Of a stretch of DNA of 64,000 nucleotides, positions 25,834 through 33,590 are shown piece by piece; the stretch's first letter is position 1; each line of letters starts with the position of its first letter. A program made the translations under genes and the position numbers. A model generated the notes under the pieces. It saw nothing but the letters and a program-made list of their open reading frames with translations, did not search any database and was not told the origin of the DNA. The DNA comes from Ferrithrix thermotolerans DSM 19514 (lineage in GTDB: Bacteria; Actinomycetota; Acidimicrobiia; Acidimicrobiales; Ilumatobacteraceae), in the NCBI GenBank assembly GCA_945861025.1, contig CAMASN010000003.1:1-64000 (forward strand). Reading direction: 5' to 3'.

Positions 25834-27219
25834 CTAGCTAAGCACGACACCTATGTATTTGGCTACCCCTTGTGCTGAGGAATTGGCCTGTTGCACACAC
25901 GCTGGTATGCCGATTCCCTTGTAACTGGCTCCGCAGACGAAGATTCCGGGCGCATCGGTGGCCAATGCAGTCTCGATGCCCAGCACGCGCTTGGCGTGGC
26001 CAGGGCGATATTGGGGAAACGCTGCGGGCCAACGGGTGAGTCGATGCTCGGTTGGCTGCAGGTCGAGTCCGACATGCGCACCCACTTCGCTGAGTGCGGC
26101 GTCGATCAACTTGTCATCTGGCTGATCGGTGAGGTCGAGTCCGTCGCGGCCCAACGAGATGCGCAGAATGACCCCGCCTTCGGGTGTTGTCGGTTGCCAG
26201 TGCGCCCACTTGCTGCTTGCGAACGATGTGGCGGTGACCCATTTCTGCATGGGCTTGGGCACTAAGTAGCCGCTGCGTGCGGCGTAGTCGGCGGGCCAGG
26301 TGTCGCCGGGAAGTGCAATCGTGAGCATCACGACTCCGGCGTGATCGAACTTGGCCAATGTTGCTCCGGTGTCGGGACTGAGCGGCGCGACCAATGGAGC
26401 CGTTGTTTTGGCTGGGGTGGCCAGCACAACGGCGTCGGCGAATTCGCCGTTTACCAACCAGCCAGCGCCCGAGCGATCGATCGACTCGACTCGGCAGCCC
26501 GTTGTGATGGTCACACCTGAGGCGCGCAGCGACTGCGCCAAGGTGTTGGTGAGCGTGGCCATTCCGGTGCGTGGCGAGCCAAAGATTGGGCCGGCCGCCG
26601 GAGGAGCCTTGCGTCGGGCGCGGCGAGCGCCGATGAGCAGGCTGCGGTTGTTGCTCGCAAGGTCGAGAATCTGGGTGACCCCACTGAGGCTGAAGCGATC
26701 GGTGTCGGCGGCATAGATGCTGCCCACGAGCGGATCAACCAAGCGCTCGTGCACTTGCTTGCCGAAGCGGTGACGAATGAGCCGTCCGACCGAATCGGCA
26801 CCGACGCCGGTGGCGGGCAGGATGGGTTCGAGCGCGGCCCGAAGCTTTCCGGGCCAGGTGAGCAGATCGCTTTTGGCGAGCTTGACGAGGTCGGTGGGCA
26901 CGCCCAACATCAGCCCCTCGGGGATGTTATGCATTTCGTTCCACCACACATATGCAGAGCCCACCGCCGGTGAGGTGAGTTGAGCAGTGAGCCCTAATTC
27001 GGCGGCAAGGTTGACCGCAAATGGGATGCGAGTGAGGAAGGCATCGGCGCCTTCGTCGATGCCGTCGAGTCCAGCGAACGGTGACGAACTGATTTTGCCG
27101 CCGACTTGGTGATCGGCTTCGATGACCGCGATCTCTGCGTCTGGCAACAGTTGGCGCAGCCGATATGCAGTGGTGAGACCGGTGATGCCACCGCCAACCA
27201 CCACAACGCGGCGGGTCAT
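25834..27219 (-). CDS. hemY: Coproporphyrinogen III oxidase (HemY/CgoX type)
   Basis: A 461-residue FAD-dependent oxidase of the protoporphyrinogen oxidase fold. In actinobacteria and firmicutes this enzyme converts coproporphyrinogen III to coproporphyrin III in the coproporphyrin-dependent heme route. Features are the FAD loop VVVVGGGITGLTTAYRL (4-20), IEADHQVGGKISS, GRLIRHRFGKQVHERLVDPLVGSIYAAD, and a C-terminal FVCGASYKGIGIPACVQQA FAD-binding motif. It is translationally coupled to hemH (one-base TGATG overlap) and follows hemE. The neighbourhood rather than this sequence alone argues for the coproporphyrin route. Confidence 0.93.
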   Translation of the reverse strand: MTRRVVVVGGGITGLTTAYRLRQLLPDAEIAVIEADHQVGGKISSSPFAGLDGIDEGADAFLTRIPFAVNLAAELGLTAQLTSPAVGSAYVWWNEMHNIPEGLMLGVPTDLVKLAKSDLLTWPGKLRAALEPILPATGVGADSVGRLIRHRFGKQVHERLVDPLVGSIYAADTDRFSLSGVTQILDLASNNRSLLIGARRARRKAPPAAGPIFGSPRTGMATLTNTLAQSLRASGVTITTGCRVESIDRSGAGWLVNGEFADAVVLATPAKTTAPLVAPLSPDTGATLAKFDHAGVVMLTIALPGDTWPADYAARSGYLVPKPMQKWVTATSFASSKWAHWQPTTPEGGVILRISLGRDGLDLTDQPDDKLIDAALSEVGAHVGLDLQPTEHRLTRWPAAFPQYRPGHAKRVLGIETALATDAPGIFVCGASYKGIGIPACVQQANSSAQGVAKYIGVVLS

Positions 27220-28139
27220 CAGTTGTTCGCCACGGCGATCACTCGGTCGGCCAAGGCCTTCATGATTTCGGGATTGTCATTTACGCAGGCCGTGCGGTCG
27301 AAGGCCAGCCCCAGTTTGTCGGCGTGGGTGCGGGCCTCGATGTCGAGGTCGTAGAGCACCTCAAGATGGTCGGCCACAAAGCCGCACGCACTGACAACAA
27401 CGCCATCGCCGTTTTCGCTGGAGCCGAGCTCAGAAATGACCTGCAAAATGTCGGGACCAAGCCATGGCTCGGGGGTGCGACCGGCCGACTGCCATGCAAT
27501 GGCCCATTGGCTCCAATGGGCGAGGCCCACCTGTGCGGCCACGGCCTCGGCGGTGGCGCGCAGCTCGTCGGGGTACGGATCGCCAGCGTCGATGATGCGT
27601 TGCGGCAGCGAGTGCGCGGTGAACAGCACCTTAGTGTTCGCGGGCATTGCGGCGAGGCGTTCGCGAAGATCGTCGGCGAGAAATTTGATGAACGCCGGCT
27701 CGGTGGCCCAACTGTCGATGCCATCGAACGTAATGCCATAAGTCGCAGCGGCGTCTCGGGCCCGACCGTGATACTGCCCGATCGAGTAGCTGCTGAAATG
27801 TGGGGCGAGCACCAAGCCAATGATGCGCTTCACGCCAAGCGCAGCGAGATCGTCGACCGCAGTTTCGATCATTGGCGCGGCGTGCTTGAGGCCGAGTGTG
27901 ACCATGTATTGGCCGGGGGCTTGCTGGTCGAGAGCGGCCTGCAATGCATCGCGCTGAGCTTCGGTTCGTTGAGCCAATGGCGAGATACCACCGATGGCCT
28001 CGTAACGATTCAAGAGATCGCCGAGTTGCTCGGGAGTGGGCGGACGGCCGCGGCGAATATCGGTGTAGTAGGGCAGGATTTCGTCGCGCGTACGCGGCGT
28101 GCCGTATGCCATCAGCAGCACTGCAATGGGGGTGGTCAT
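27219..28139 (-). CDS. hemH: Coproporphyrin/protoporphyrin ferrochelatase
   Basis: Ferrochelatase inserts Fe2+ into coproporphyrin III (or protoporphyrin IX). The 306-residue protein begins IAVLLMAYGTPRTRDEI, has YYTDIRRGRPPTPEQ and GGISPLAQRTEAQ, LVLAPHFSSYSIGQYH in the core with the active-site His, FTAHSLPQRIIDAGDPY, the SAGRTPEPWLGPDI stretch and CGFVADHLEVLYDLDIEA near the C terminus. The short length and lack of a C-terminal extension fit the actinobacterial CpfC type. It overlaps hemE by four bases and hemY by one. Confidence 0.95.
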   Translation of the reverse strand: MTTPIAVLLMAYGTPRTRDEILPYYTDIRRGRPPTPEQLGDLLNRYEAIGGISPLAQRTEAQRDALQAALDQQAPGQYMVTLGLKHAAPMIETAVDDLAALGVKRIIGLVLAPHFSSYSIGQYHGRARDAAATYGITFDGIDSWATEPAFIKFLADDLRERLAAMPANTKVLFTAHSLPQRIIDAGDPYPDELRATAEAVAAQVGLAHWSQWAIAWQSAGRTPEPWLGPDILQVISELGSSENGDGVVVSACGFVADHLEVLYDLDIEARTHADKLGLAFDRTACVNDNPEIMKALADRVIAVANN

Positions 28140-29182
28140 GATCGCCTTGTCTTGTCGTGGACGTATGCAACGATCTGCTCGAGCACGCCCGGATCGGTGT
28201 TCGGTTGCACGCCGTGGCCGAGGTTGAAAATGTGCGCAGGGTGCCCGGCGTTATCGGCGAGCACGTCGTCGCAACCTTGTTGAGCCACTGGCCATCCGGC
28301 CAACACCAGCGCAGGATCGAGGTTGCCCTGCACTGCTGTGTTCGGTCCGAGACGGATGCGGGCCTGTTGGATGCGGGTGCGCCAGTCGAGGCCGATGACC
28401 GTTGGGCCAGCGGCGTACATCGACTCAAGAATGTGATCGCAACCGATGCCGAAGTGAATGCCGGGCACGTGGGGATGACTGGCCGCAAGTTCGCTGAAGA
28501 CCTTCGCCGAGTGCGGCTTGGCGAACCGCTCGTAGTGGACACGGCTCATTGCCCCGGCCCACGAATCGAATAACTGAAACGCAGAACCGCCAGCATCGAG
28601 TTGGCTGCGGATAGATGCGATCGCATGATCGGCGAGACGATCCATGAGTTCGTGCCACGTGCGCTCGTCGGTGTGCATGAGCGCTTTGGTGTGCTCGTAG
28701 GTGCGGCTTGGCCGGCCCTCGATGAGATAACTAGCAACGGTAAAGGGGGCCCCGGCGAATGCAAGCAAGGGAACGGTGAGTTCGGCGGCCAAGATGCGGC
28801 ACGTCTCGATGACGTATGGCGTGTCGATTTCTGGCTCGAACGGGCGCACGCGGGCAAGGTCGGCGGCGCTGCGGAACGGCACGGTAGCAACGGGACCGGT
28901 GCCTGGCGCCACATCGATACCGAAACCGATTGCGTGCGCTGGCACCACGATGTCGCTGTACAACACGGCGGCGTCGACACCGTAGCGAGTGACTGGCTGC
29001 AGGGTGATCTGCGCTGAGAGCTCGGGATTCTTGATGGCGTGCAGAATGCTGCCGTCGCCACGAACGGCTTTGTATTCGGGCAAGCTGCGGCCCGCTTGAC
29101 GCATGAACCACACCGGCGTGTGCGAACCATGTTCGCCACGGGCAGCAGCGAGGAAGGTGTTGTTCGAAATGCCAGTGACCAC
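28136..29182 (-). CDS. hemE: Uroporphyrinogen decarboxylase
   Basis: HemE decarboxylates uroporphyrinogen III to coproporphyrinogen III. The protein carries the substrate-binding loop PVWFMRQAGRSLPEYKAVR, the catalytic-Asp motif AAVLYSDIVVPAHAIGF, FAGAPFTVASYLIEG, FDSWAG and HFGIGCDHIL. The start is uncertain: GTG 29182 gives the usual short N terminus (348 residues), while ATG 29221 adds 13 residues. It heads the hemE-hemH-hemY run, and its divergent neighbour is an SDR gene. Confidence 0.95.
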   Translation of the reverse strand: MVTGISNNTFLAAARGEHGSHTPVWFMRQAGRSLPEYKAVRGDGSILHAIKNPELSAQITLQPVTRYGVDAAVLYSDIVVPAHAIGFGIDVAPGTGPVATVPFRSAADLARVRPFEPEIDTPYVIETCRILAAELTVPLLAFAGAPFTVASYLIEGRPSRTYEHTKALMHTDERTWHELMDRLADHAIASIRSQLDAGGSAFQLFDSWAGAMSRVHYERFAKPHSAKVFSELAASHPHVPGIHFGIGCDHILESMYAAGPTVIGLDWRTRIQQARIRLGPNTAVQGNLDPALVLAGWPVAQQGCDDVLADNAGHPAHIFNLGHGVQPNTDPGVLEQIVAYVHDKTRRS

Positions 29183-29292
29183 GACCAGAACGCTAGCTGT
29201 CGATAGCGAGCGGCACCGCATAATGCCGGTGGCGAGTCGTTATAGACATGGCGGGTGCGACTGTTGGCGTGTCAATGCAGCAGAATCGTGCA

Positions 29293-30066
29293 ATGGCATC
29301 TGACCTCTTTTCACTCTCCGGAAAAACAGCACTCGTCACCGGCGGCAGCCGCGGGATTGGTGCGATGATCACCCGCGGCCTGCTCGACGCAGGAGCCACA
29401 GTGATCATTAGCTCGCGCAAAGCGGGCGAGCTGATGGCTGCTCAAGCCGAACTCGCCGAATACGGCGACGTACGCGCAATCCCCGCCGACGTGAGCACGG
29501 TCGAGGGTTGCAAGACCCTTGCCGCCCAAGTGGTCGAGCAGTTTCCGGTGCTGAACATCTTGGTGAACAACGCTGGCGCCACGTGGGGCATGCCGCTCGA
29601 CGAGTTCACCGAAGCCGCATGGGACAAGGTCATGGACACCAACGTGAAGTCGTTGTTCTTCCTCACCCAGACCTTGTTGCCAAACCTGCGTGCGGGCGCC
29701 ACCGCCGACGACCCAGCTCGCATCATCAACATCGGCTCCATCGATGGCTTGCACGTGAACCCGATGGACACCTACTCATACGCCGCCAGTAAGGCGGGGG
29801 TGCACCACCTCACCCGTGCACTTGCTCGCAAGCTCGGGCCGCAGCACATCACGGTTAACGCCGTCGCGCCTGGCCCATTCGAGAGCAAGATGATGGCTGC
29901 CACATTGGAGGCCTTTGGCGACTCGATCGCACGCTCGGCGCCACTCGGCCGCATCGGTCGCCCTGACGACATGGCTGGCGTAGCGGTCTACCTTGCAAGT
30001 CGAGCTGGCTCTTATGTCACGGGCTCGGTTATCGCTGTCGACGGTGGCATCGCAACCACGTCATAG
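29293..30066 (+). CDS. Short-chain dehydrogenase/reductase (RhlG-like)
   Basis: A classical SDR oxidoreductase of about 257 residues. It begins LFSLSGKTALVTGGSRGIGAMITRGLLDAGA, has the cofactor Arg/Lys of an NADPH-preferring enzyme (ISSRKA), NNAGATWGMPLD, NIGSIDG, and YxxxK in YAASKAG. The combination YGDVRAIPADVS and PARIINIGS resembles RhlG-type beta-ketoacyl reductases, but a sugar or other keto substrate cannot be excluded. In-frame ATGs at 29248 and 29275 are alternative starts; the conserved fold begins at the ATG at 29293. It is divergent from hemE. Confidence 0.88.
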   Translation: MASDLFSLSGKTALVTGGSRGIGAMITRGLLDAGATVIISSRKAGELMAAQAELAEYGDVRAIPADVSTVEGCKTLAAQVVEQFPVLNILVNNAGATWGMPLDEFTEAAWDKVMDTNVKSLFFLTQTLLPNLRAGATADDPARIINIGSIDGLHVNPMDTYSYAASKAGVHHLTRALARKLGPQHITVNAVAPGPFESKMMAATLEAFGDSIARSAPLGRIGRPDDMAGVAVYLASRAGSYVTGSVIAVDGGIATTS

Positions 30067-30125
30067 GGCGATAAGATTTTTCGACCCCGATTCAGGTATC
30101 GCACCTCGGCCGGACCACCTCCCAC

Positions 30126-32279
30126 ATGACACAACAACACCCCGATCTCGCAGACGAACAGGCCTATATCGACCACGCTTACGGGTGTCTCGAGACCAGT
30201 AGAACCGACGCCTGGAAGCTGCGCAACATCCACGAAGGCACGCTGGGCGGCACCACTCAGGCCCGTTACGAGCGCGACGTCTTCGACGAGACCTTGGTCA
30301 ATCGCCTCACCCAACTCGATCTGGGCGATGCAGCGCTTGTCTTTGGACGTATCGATCGCCACCGCGACCCCGTCGCTGGCGAACCCGACACCGATGAACC
30401 GGGAGTTATCGAGAGCTTTCACATCGGTCGTTTGGCTGTTGCCGACGACAATCGCGAACCCGTCGTGGTCGATTGGCGCGCGCCGGTGGCCGAGCCGTTT
30501 TACCGGGCCACTGGTCGCGAATCGATGGGCCTGGCGCGCCGTCGTCACTTCGCCGTTCAGGGGCGCAACCTGCTCGGCATCGAAGACGAACTCTTTGGCG
30601 CTGGACATTTGGGTGTTGGTCAAGAAGACGACATCGAGGCCAAGCCTGGTGCAGGCCTTCGCGGCTACAGCACGCTGCTGGCCGTGCTCGAGCGTGGTCG
30701 CACTGGTCAACTCGGCGACATCGTTGCCACCATCCAAGGCGAGCAAGACGAAATCATCCGCTCGCCTCAGGCCGGCGTGTTGGTCGTGCAGGGTGGGCCA
30801 GGAACTGGCAAGACCGTGGTTGCGCTGCACCGCGCTGCGTACTTGCTGTACACATTTCGATTCCCGCTCGAAGACCAAGGTGTCTTGGTCATCGGCCCCA
30901 ACCGCGTGTTCCTGCGCTACATCGAGCGCGTGTTGCCGTCGCTTGGCGAGGCCGGCGTTGAGCAGGTTGTGCTTGCCGATCTCGTGCACGACGTCACGTG
31001 GGGTGGCCACGATGCGCCCCTTACCGCTCGCACCAAGGGTGACCTACGCATGGCGATGGTCATCGATAAGGCAGTCACCGATCGCGAGCGCCCGCTACGC
31101 GAAGACCTCGTGATTGGGTTCCGCACTGGCTATCTGCGCTTACGCGAGCAAGAAACATTCCGCATCGTTCGCGCTGCTCAGCGTCGCTTCCGCCGTCACA
31201 ACGCGGCCCGTCGTTGGGTCGAAGGCGAGGTGTGGGCGTCGATGGCCGCAACGTGGCGCGATGGCGAAGTCACCCCGGCTCAAGTGAAGGAAGGTATTCG
31301 ACACATGCCCGAGGTGCGTCAAGCACTCGAACGCATGTGGCCAGTGCTCTCTCCCGCCGATTTGTTGCACGATCTTTTTGGCTCGAAAGCACTGCTCAAA
31401 CTGGCCGCAACGGGCCAACTTAACGAAGACGAATACCTGTCGCTGTACCGCTCGCGCGCCGATGACATCAGCACGGTTCGCTGGAGCGACAACGACATCG
31501 CGCTGCTCGACGAAGCACGCAACTACCTCGGGCAGCGTCCGGTTAAGGCTGGCGGCCCCGAAGAGACCGACGAAATCCGCACTTACGGTCACATCGTCAT
31601 CGACGAAGTGCAAGACCTCACACCAATGCAATTGCGCATGGCATCACGTCGTTCGCTGAACGGATCAATGACCGTTGTCGGCGATATTGCCCAAGCCACC
31701 GGAGCGCTTGCCCCGAACAACTGGGACGACATCGTCAAACACTTGCCCGATCGCAAGGGCAGCCGGGTCATCGGCCTCAGCGTGGGCTACCGAATTCCGG
31801 CGCAGATCATGGAGATCGCCAACCGAGTGATGATGGCCGCAACGCCGTCGCTGCGTCCACCAACAGCGGTGCGTCAGGGCGACGATGTGCCCGACTTCGT
31901 GTATGTCGATTCGGCCGATGCGCTCGGCGCAGCCGTGGCTGCCGAGACCGCTCGTCTCATCGGTGAAATTGTCGATGGCAACATCGCAGTTGTTGCGCCC
32001 GATCCAATGGTTGAGATGATTTCGGCGGCGCTCAACGCAGCGGGCATCAAGCATGGCCGGGCGACGCGCACGGCACTCGATACGGGTGTCACCGTTGTTC
32101 CTGTCAGCGTGGTCAAGGGCCTCGAGCTCGATGGAGTCATCGTGGTCGAACCTGCCGCCATCGTGGCCGACGAAATGCAGGGCCTACGGGCACTGTACGT
32201 AGCGCTCACGCGCAGCACGCGTCGGCTCAGCATTGTGCATTCGCAGCCGCTGCCTCTGGCCATGGTTGGCGACGCCTAA
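30126..32279 (+). CDS. HelD/HelR-like RNA polymerase recycling ATPase
   Basis: A 717-residue superfamily 1 (UvrD/Rep-like) motor of the HelD family, which releases or recycles stalled RNA polymerase; the HelR members protect against rifamycins. It has a charged N-terminal helical arm (about 1-60), a VDWRAPVAEPFYRA motif characteristic of HelD proteins, Walker A GGPGTGKT (223-230), Walker B with VIDEVQDL (about 492), the VVGDIAQAT motif III and a C-terminal LYVALTRSTRRLSIVH motif VI. The promoter side has TAAGAT at 30072-30077. No other helicase-linked genes adjoin, and the divergent lipoprotein gene follows tail to tail. Confidence 0.85.
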   Translation: MTQQHPDLADEQAYIDHAYGCLETSRTDAWKLRNIHEGTLGGTTQARYERDVFDETLVNRLTQLDLGDAALVFGRIDRHRDPVAGEPDTDEPGVIESFHIGRLAVADDNREPVVVDWRAPVAEPFYRATGRESMGLARRRHFAVQGRNLLGIEDELFGAGHLGVGQEDDIEAKPGAGLRGYSTLLAVLERGRTGQLGDIVATIQGEQDEIIRSPQAGVLVVQGGPGTGKTVVALHRAAYLLYTFRFPLEDQGVLVIGPNRVFLRYIERVLPSLGEAGVEQVVLADLVHDVTWGGHDAPLTARTKGDLRMAMVIDKAVTDRERPLREDLVIGFRTGYLRLREQETFRIVRAAQRRFRRHNAARRWVEGEVWASMAATWRDGEVTPAQVKEGIRHMPEVRQALERMWPVLSPADLLHDLFGSKALLKLAATGQLNEDEYLSLYRSRADDISTVRWSDNDIALLDEARNYLGQRPVKAGGPEETDEIRTYGHIVIDEVQDLTPMQLRMASRRSLNGSMTVVGDIAQATGALAPNNWDDIVKHLPDRKGSRVIGLSVGYRIPAQIMEIANRVMMAATPSLRPPTAVRQGDDVPDFVYVDSADALGAAVAAETARLIGEIVDGNIAVVAPDPMVEMISAALNAAGIKHGRATRTALDTGVTVVPVSVVKGLELDGVIVVEPAAIVADEMQGLRALYVALTRSTRRLSIVHSQPLPLAMVGDA

Positions 32280-32338
32280 GCCTGCTGGCGTTGGATCCGA
32301 TCGGGGTCGATCGGGGTGTTAGGGGCGACGGGGTCGAA

Positions 32339-32734
32339 CTAACCGAGGTAGCTGGTGGTGAGCGCGGTGAGATTACGAGCGCAGCGGTCTGCGTCGGCGG
32401 GGCGATTGAACTTCGTGCCTTTTGTGCACAGCTCAATGGCAGCATCGAAGGTGTCTGCGAGGTCTGCGTCAGCCGCAGCGACCTCGGGGCGTGCAGCCGC
32501 CCACAGGTTGTTGATGAGCTGCATCTGATCGTTCTTGTCACCAGCGGTGCCGATGAGTTCGGAGAGCTTGCCGGCCTCGGCGACCAAGCGCCCCAACAGT
32601 TGGGAGGCCGAACCCGTGGGCAACGTGGTGGTGACTGCCACCTGAGGAGCTTCGGTAATTGTGGTGTCGATGATGGTCTTGCCGCACGACGAGAGAGCGA
32701 ACAGGGCGACGAGTGCAAGGCTAGTTTTGAACAT
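32339..32734 (-). CDS. Small lipoprotein of unknown function
   Basis: A 131-residue putative lipoprotein. The start ATG 32734 gives a clean signal peptide MFKTSLALVALFALSSC with lipobox LSSC (Cys17). The mature part is helical and charged, with a Thr/Pro-rich N-terminal stretch and two cysteines near the end (ELCTKGTKFN and DRCARNL) that could be disulfide-bonded. It lies ten bases after the DtxR-family gene and is probably co-transcribed. No family was recognised. Confidence 0.75.
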   Translation of the reverse strand: MFKTSLALVALFALSSCGKTIIDTTITEAPQVAVTTTLPTGSASQLLGRLVAEAGKLSELIGTAGDKNDQMQLINNLWAAARPEVAAADADLADTFDAAIELCTKGTKFNRPADADRCARNLTALTTSYLG

Positions 32735-32744
32735 CGTGGTCAGG

Positions 32745-33407
32745 TTAGGCAGTGACGAGGATGCGCGCACTGGCGAACGCGCCGACATCGACGTGACTTC
32801 CGGCGATCTCGACGGTCATTGTGCCGTCGGCCGAGGTAGCGGTAACCGTGCCGGCGCGACCAGGCAACAGTGCCGCGCTCTCGAGGAAGTCGAGTAGGCC
32901 GGGGGTGAACTCAAGTTCTTCGGGAATGCGACTCACGGTAAAGCCATCGCCCACTGCAAGGTCGATAAGTCGATGCGCATCGGGCGCCAAGTATTGGCTA
33001 CCTGGGATGGGATTTCCGTGTGGGCATGTGGTCGGGCTGCCGAGCAGGCGGTCCATAGCGACCTCGACGTTGGTGCTCATCACGTGCTCCCAGCGGCCAG
33101 CTTCGTGATGGGCTTCGGCCCACGACAAGCCGAGAATGTCGGTGAGGAAACGCTCGGCGAGGCGATGGCGGCGCACTACTTGCTGTGCCAGCGTGGTGCC
33201 TGCGGCTGTGAGCCGAATGGCGGTGCCGGTGATGTGAATGAGTTTGTCGGCTTCGAGGCGGCGAATCATCTCTGAAACAGCGGGACGGCTGACACCGAGG
33301 CGCTCGACGATGCGGGCCTGGATGACATCGACGTCGTCTTCTTGCAGCTCAAAAATGCATTCGCAGTATTCCTCGAATGCGGGGTGATGTTCACCGGAGC
33401 TAGCCAT
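32745..33407 (-). CDS. DtxR-family metalloregulator
   Basis: A 220-residue metal-dependent repressor: N-terminal winged helix (about 5-70, IVERLGVSRPAVSEMIRRLEAD), dimerisation helix (RRHRLAERFLTDILG...WEHVMSTNVE) and a C-terminal SH3-like FeoA domain (about 155-220). DtxR metal ligands Met10 and Cys102 correspond here to Glu13 and Gly (HEAGRWEHVM), while TTCPHGNPIPGS carries an additional Cys/His pair, as in some MntR/SirR-type proteins. Manganese or iron sensing is therefore open. It is followed by the lipoprotein gene and separated from the helicase gene by a large hairpin. Confidence 0.9.
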   Translation of the reverse strand: MASSGEHHPAFEEYCECIFELQEDDVDVIQARIVERLGVSRPAVSEMIRRLEADKLIHITGTAIRLTAAGTTLAQQVVRRHRLAERFLTDILGLSWAEAHHEAGRWEHVMSTNVEVAMDRLLGSPTTCPHGNPIPGSQYLAPDAHRLIDLAVGDGFTVSRIPEELEFTPGLLDFLESAALLPGRAGTVTATSADGTMTVEIAGSHVDVGAFASARILVTA

Positions 33408-33458
33408 GGTGTGAGGCTACCGCTGATCTGCTGAGCGGATGCCAACTGTTTTGCCGTC

Positions 33459-33490
33459 GGGCTGGCAGGTGGGCTGGTGGGCTGGCAGGT
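33459..33490. repeat. GGGCTGGCAGGT-type short repeat
   Basis: GGGCTGGCAGGT (33459-33470) and GGGCTGGCAGGT (33479-33490) flank GGGCTGGT (33471-33478), a 12/8/12 pattern that lies just before the hairpin at 33500-33540 in the dtxR-helicase intergenic region. Confidence 0.75.
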
Positions 33491-33499
33491 TCTCGCTTC

Positions 33500-33540
33500 G
33501 TAAAGCGTGAGCGCACGGTAAACGTGCGCTGACGCTTTAC
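33500..33540 (-). terminator. Long inverted repeat, probable terminator of the helicase gene
   Basis: Two 18-base arms (GTAAAGCGTGAGCGCACG and CGTGCGCTGACGCTTTAC) pair with one mismatch around the five-base loop GTAAA. It lies 51 bases beyond the helicase stop on the minus strand and about 95 bases before dtxR. There is no U-tract, as is common for actinobacterial terminators; an operator function for the dtxR promoter cannot be excluded. Confidence 0.65.
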
Positions 33541-33590
33541 AGAGACGGGTGATGGGTCGATAGGGCGGTGGTCGGGGTGGCCGAACTCAG

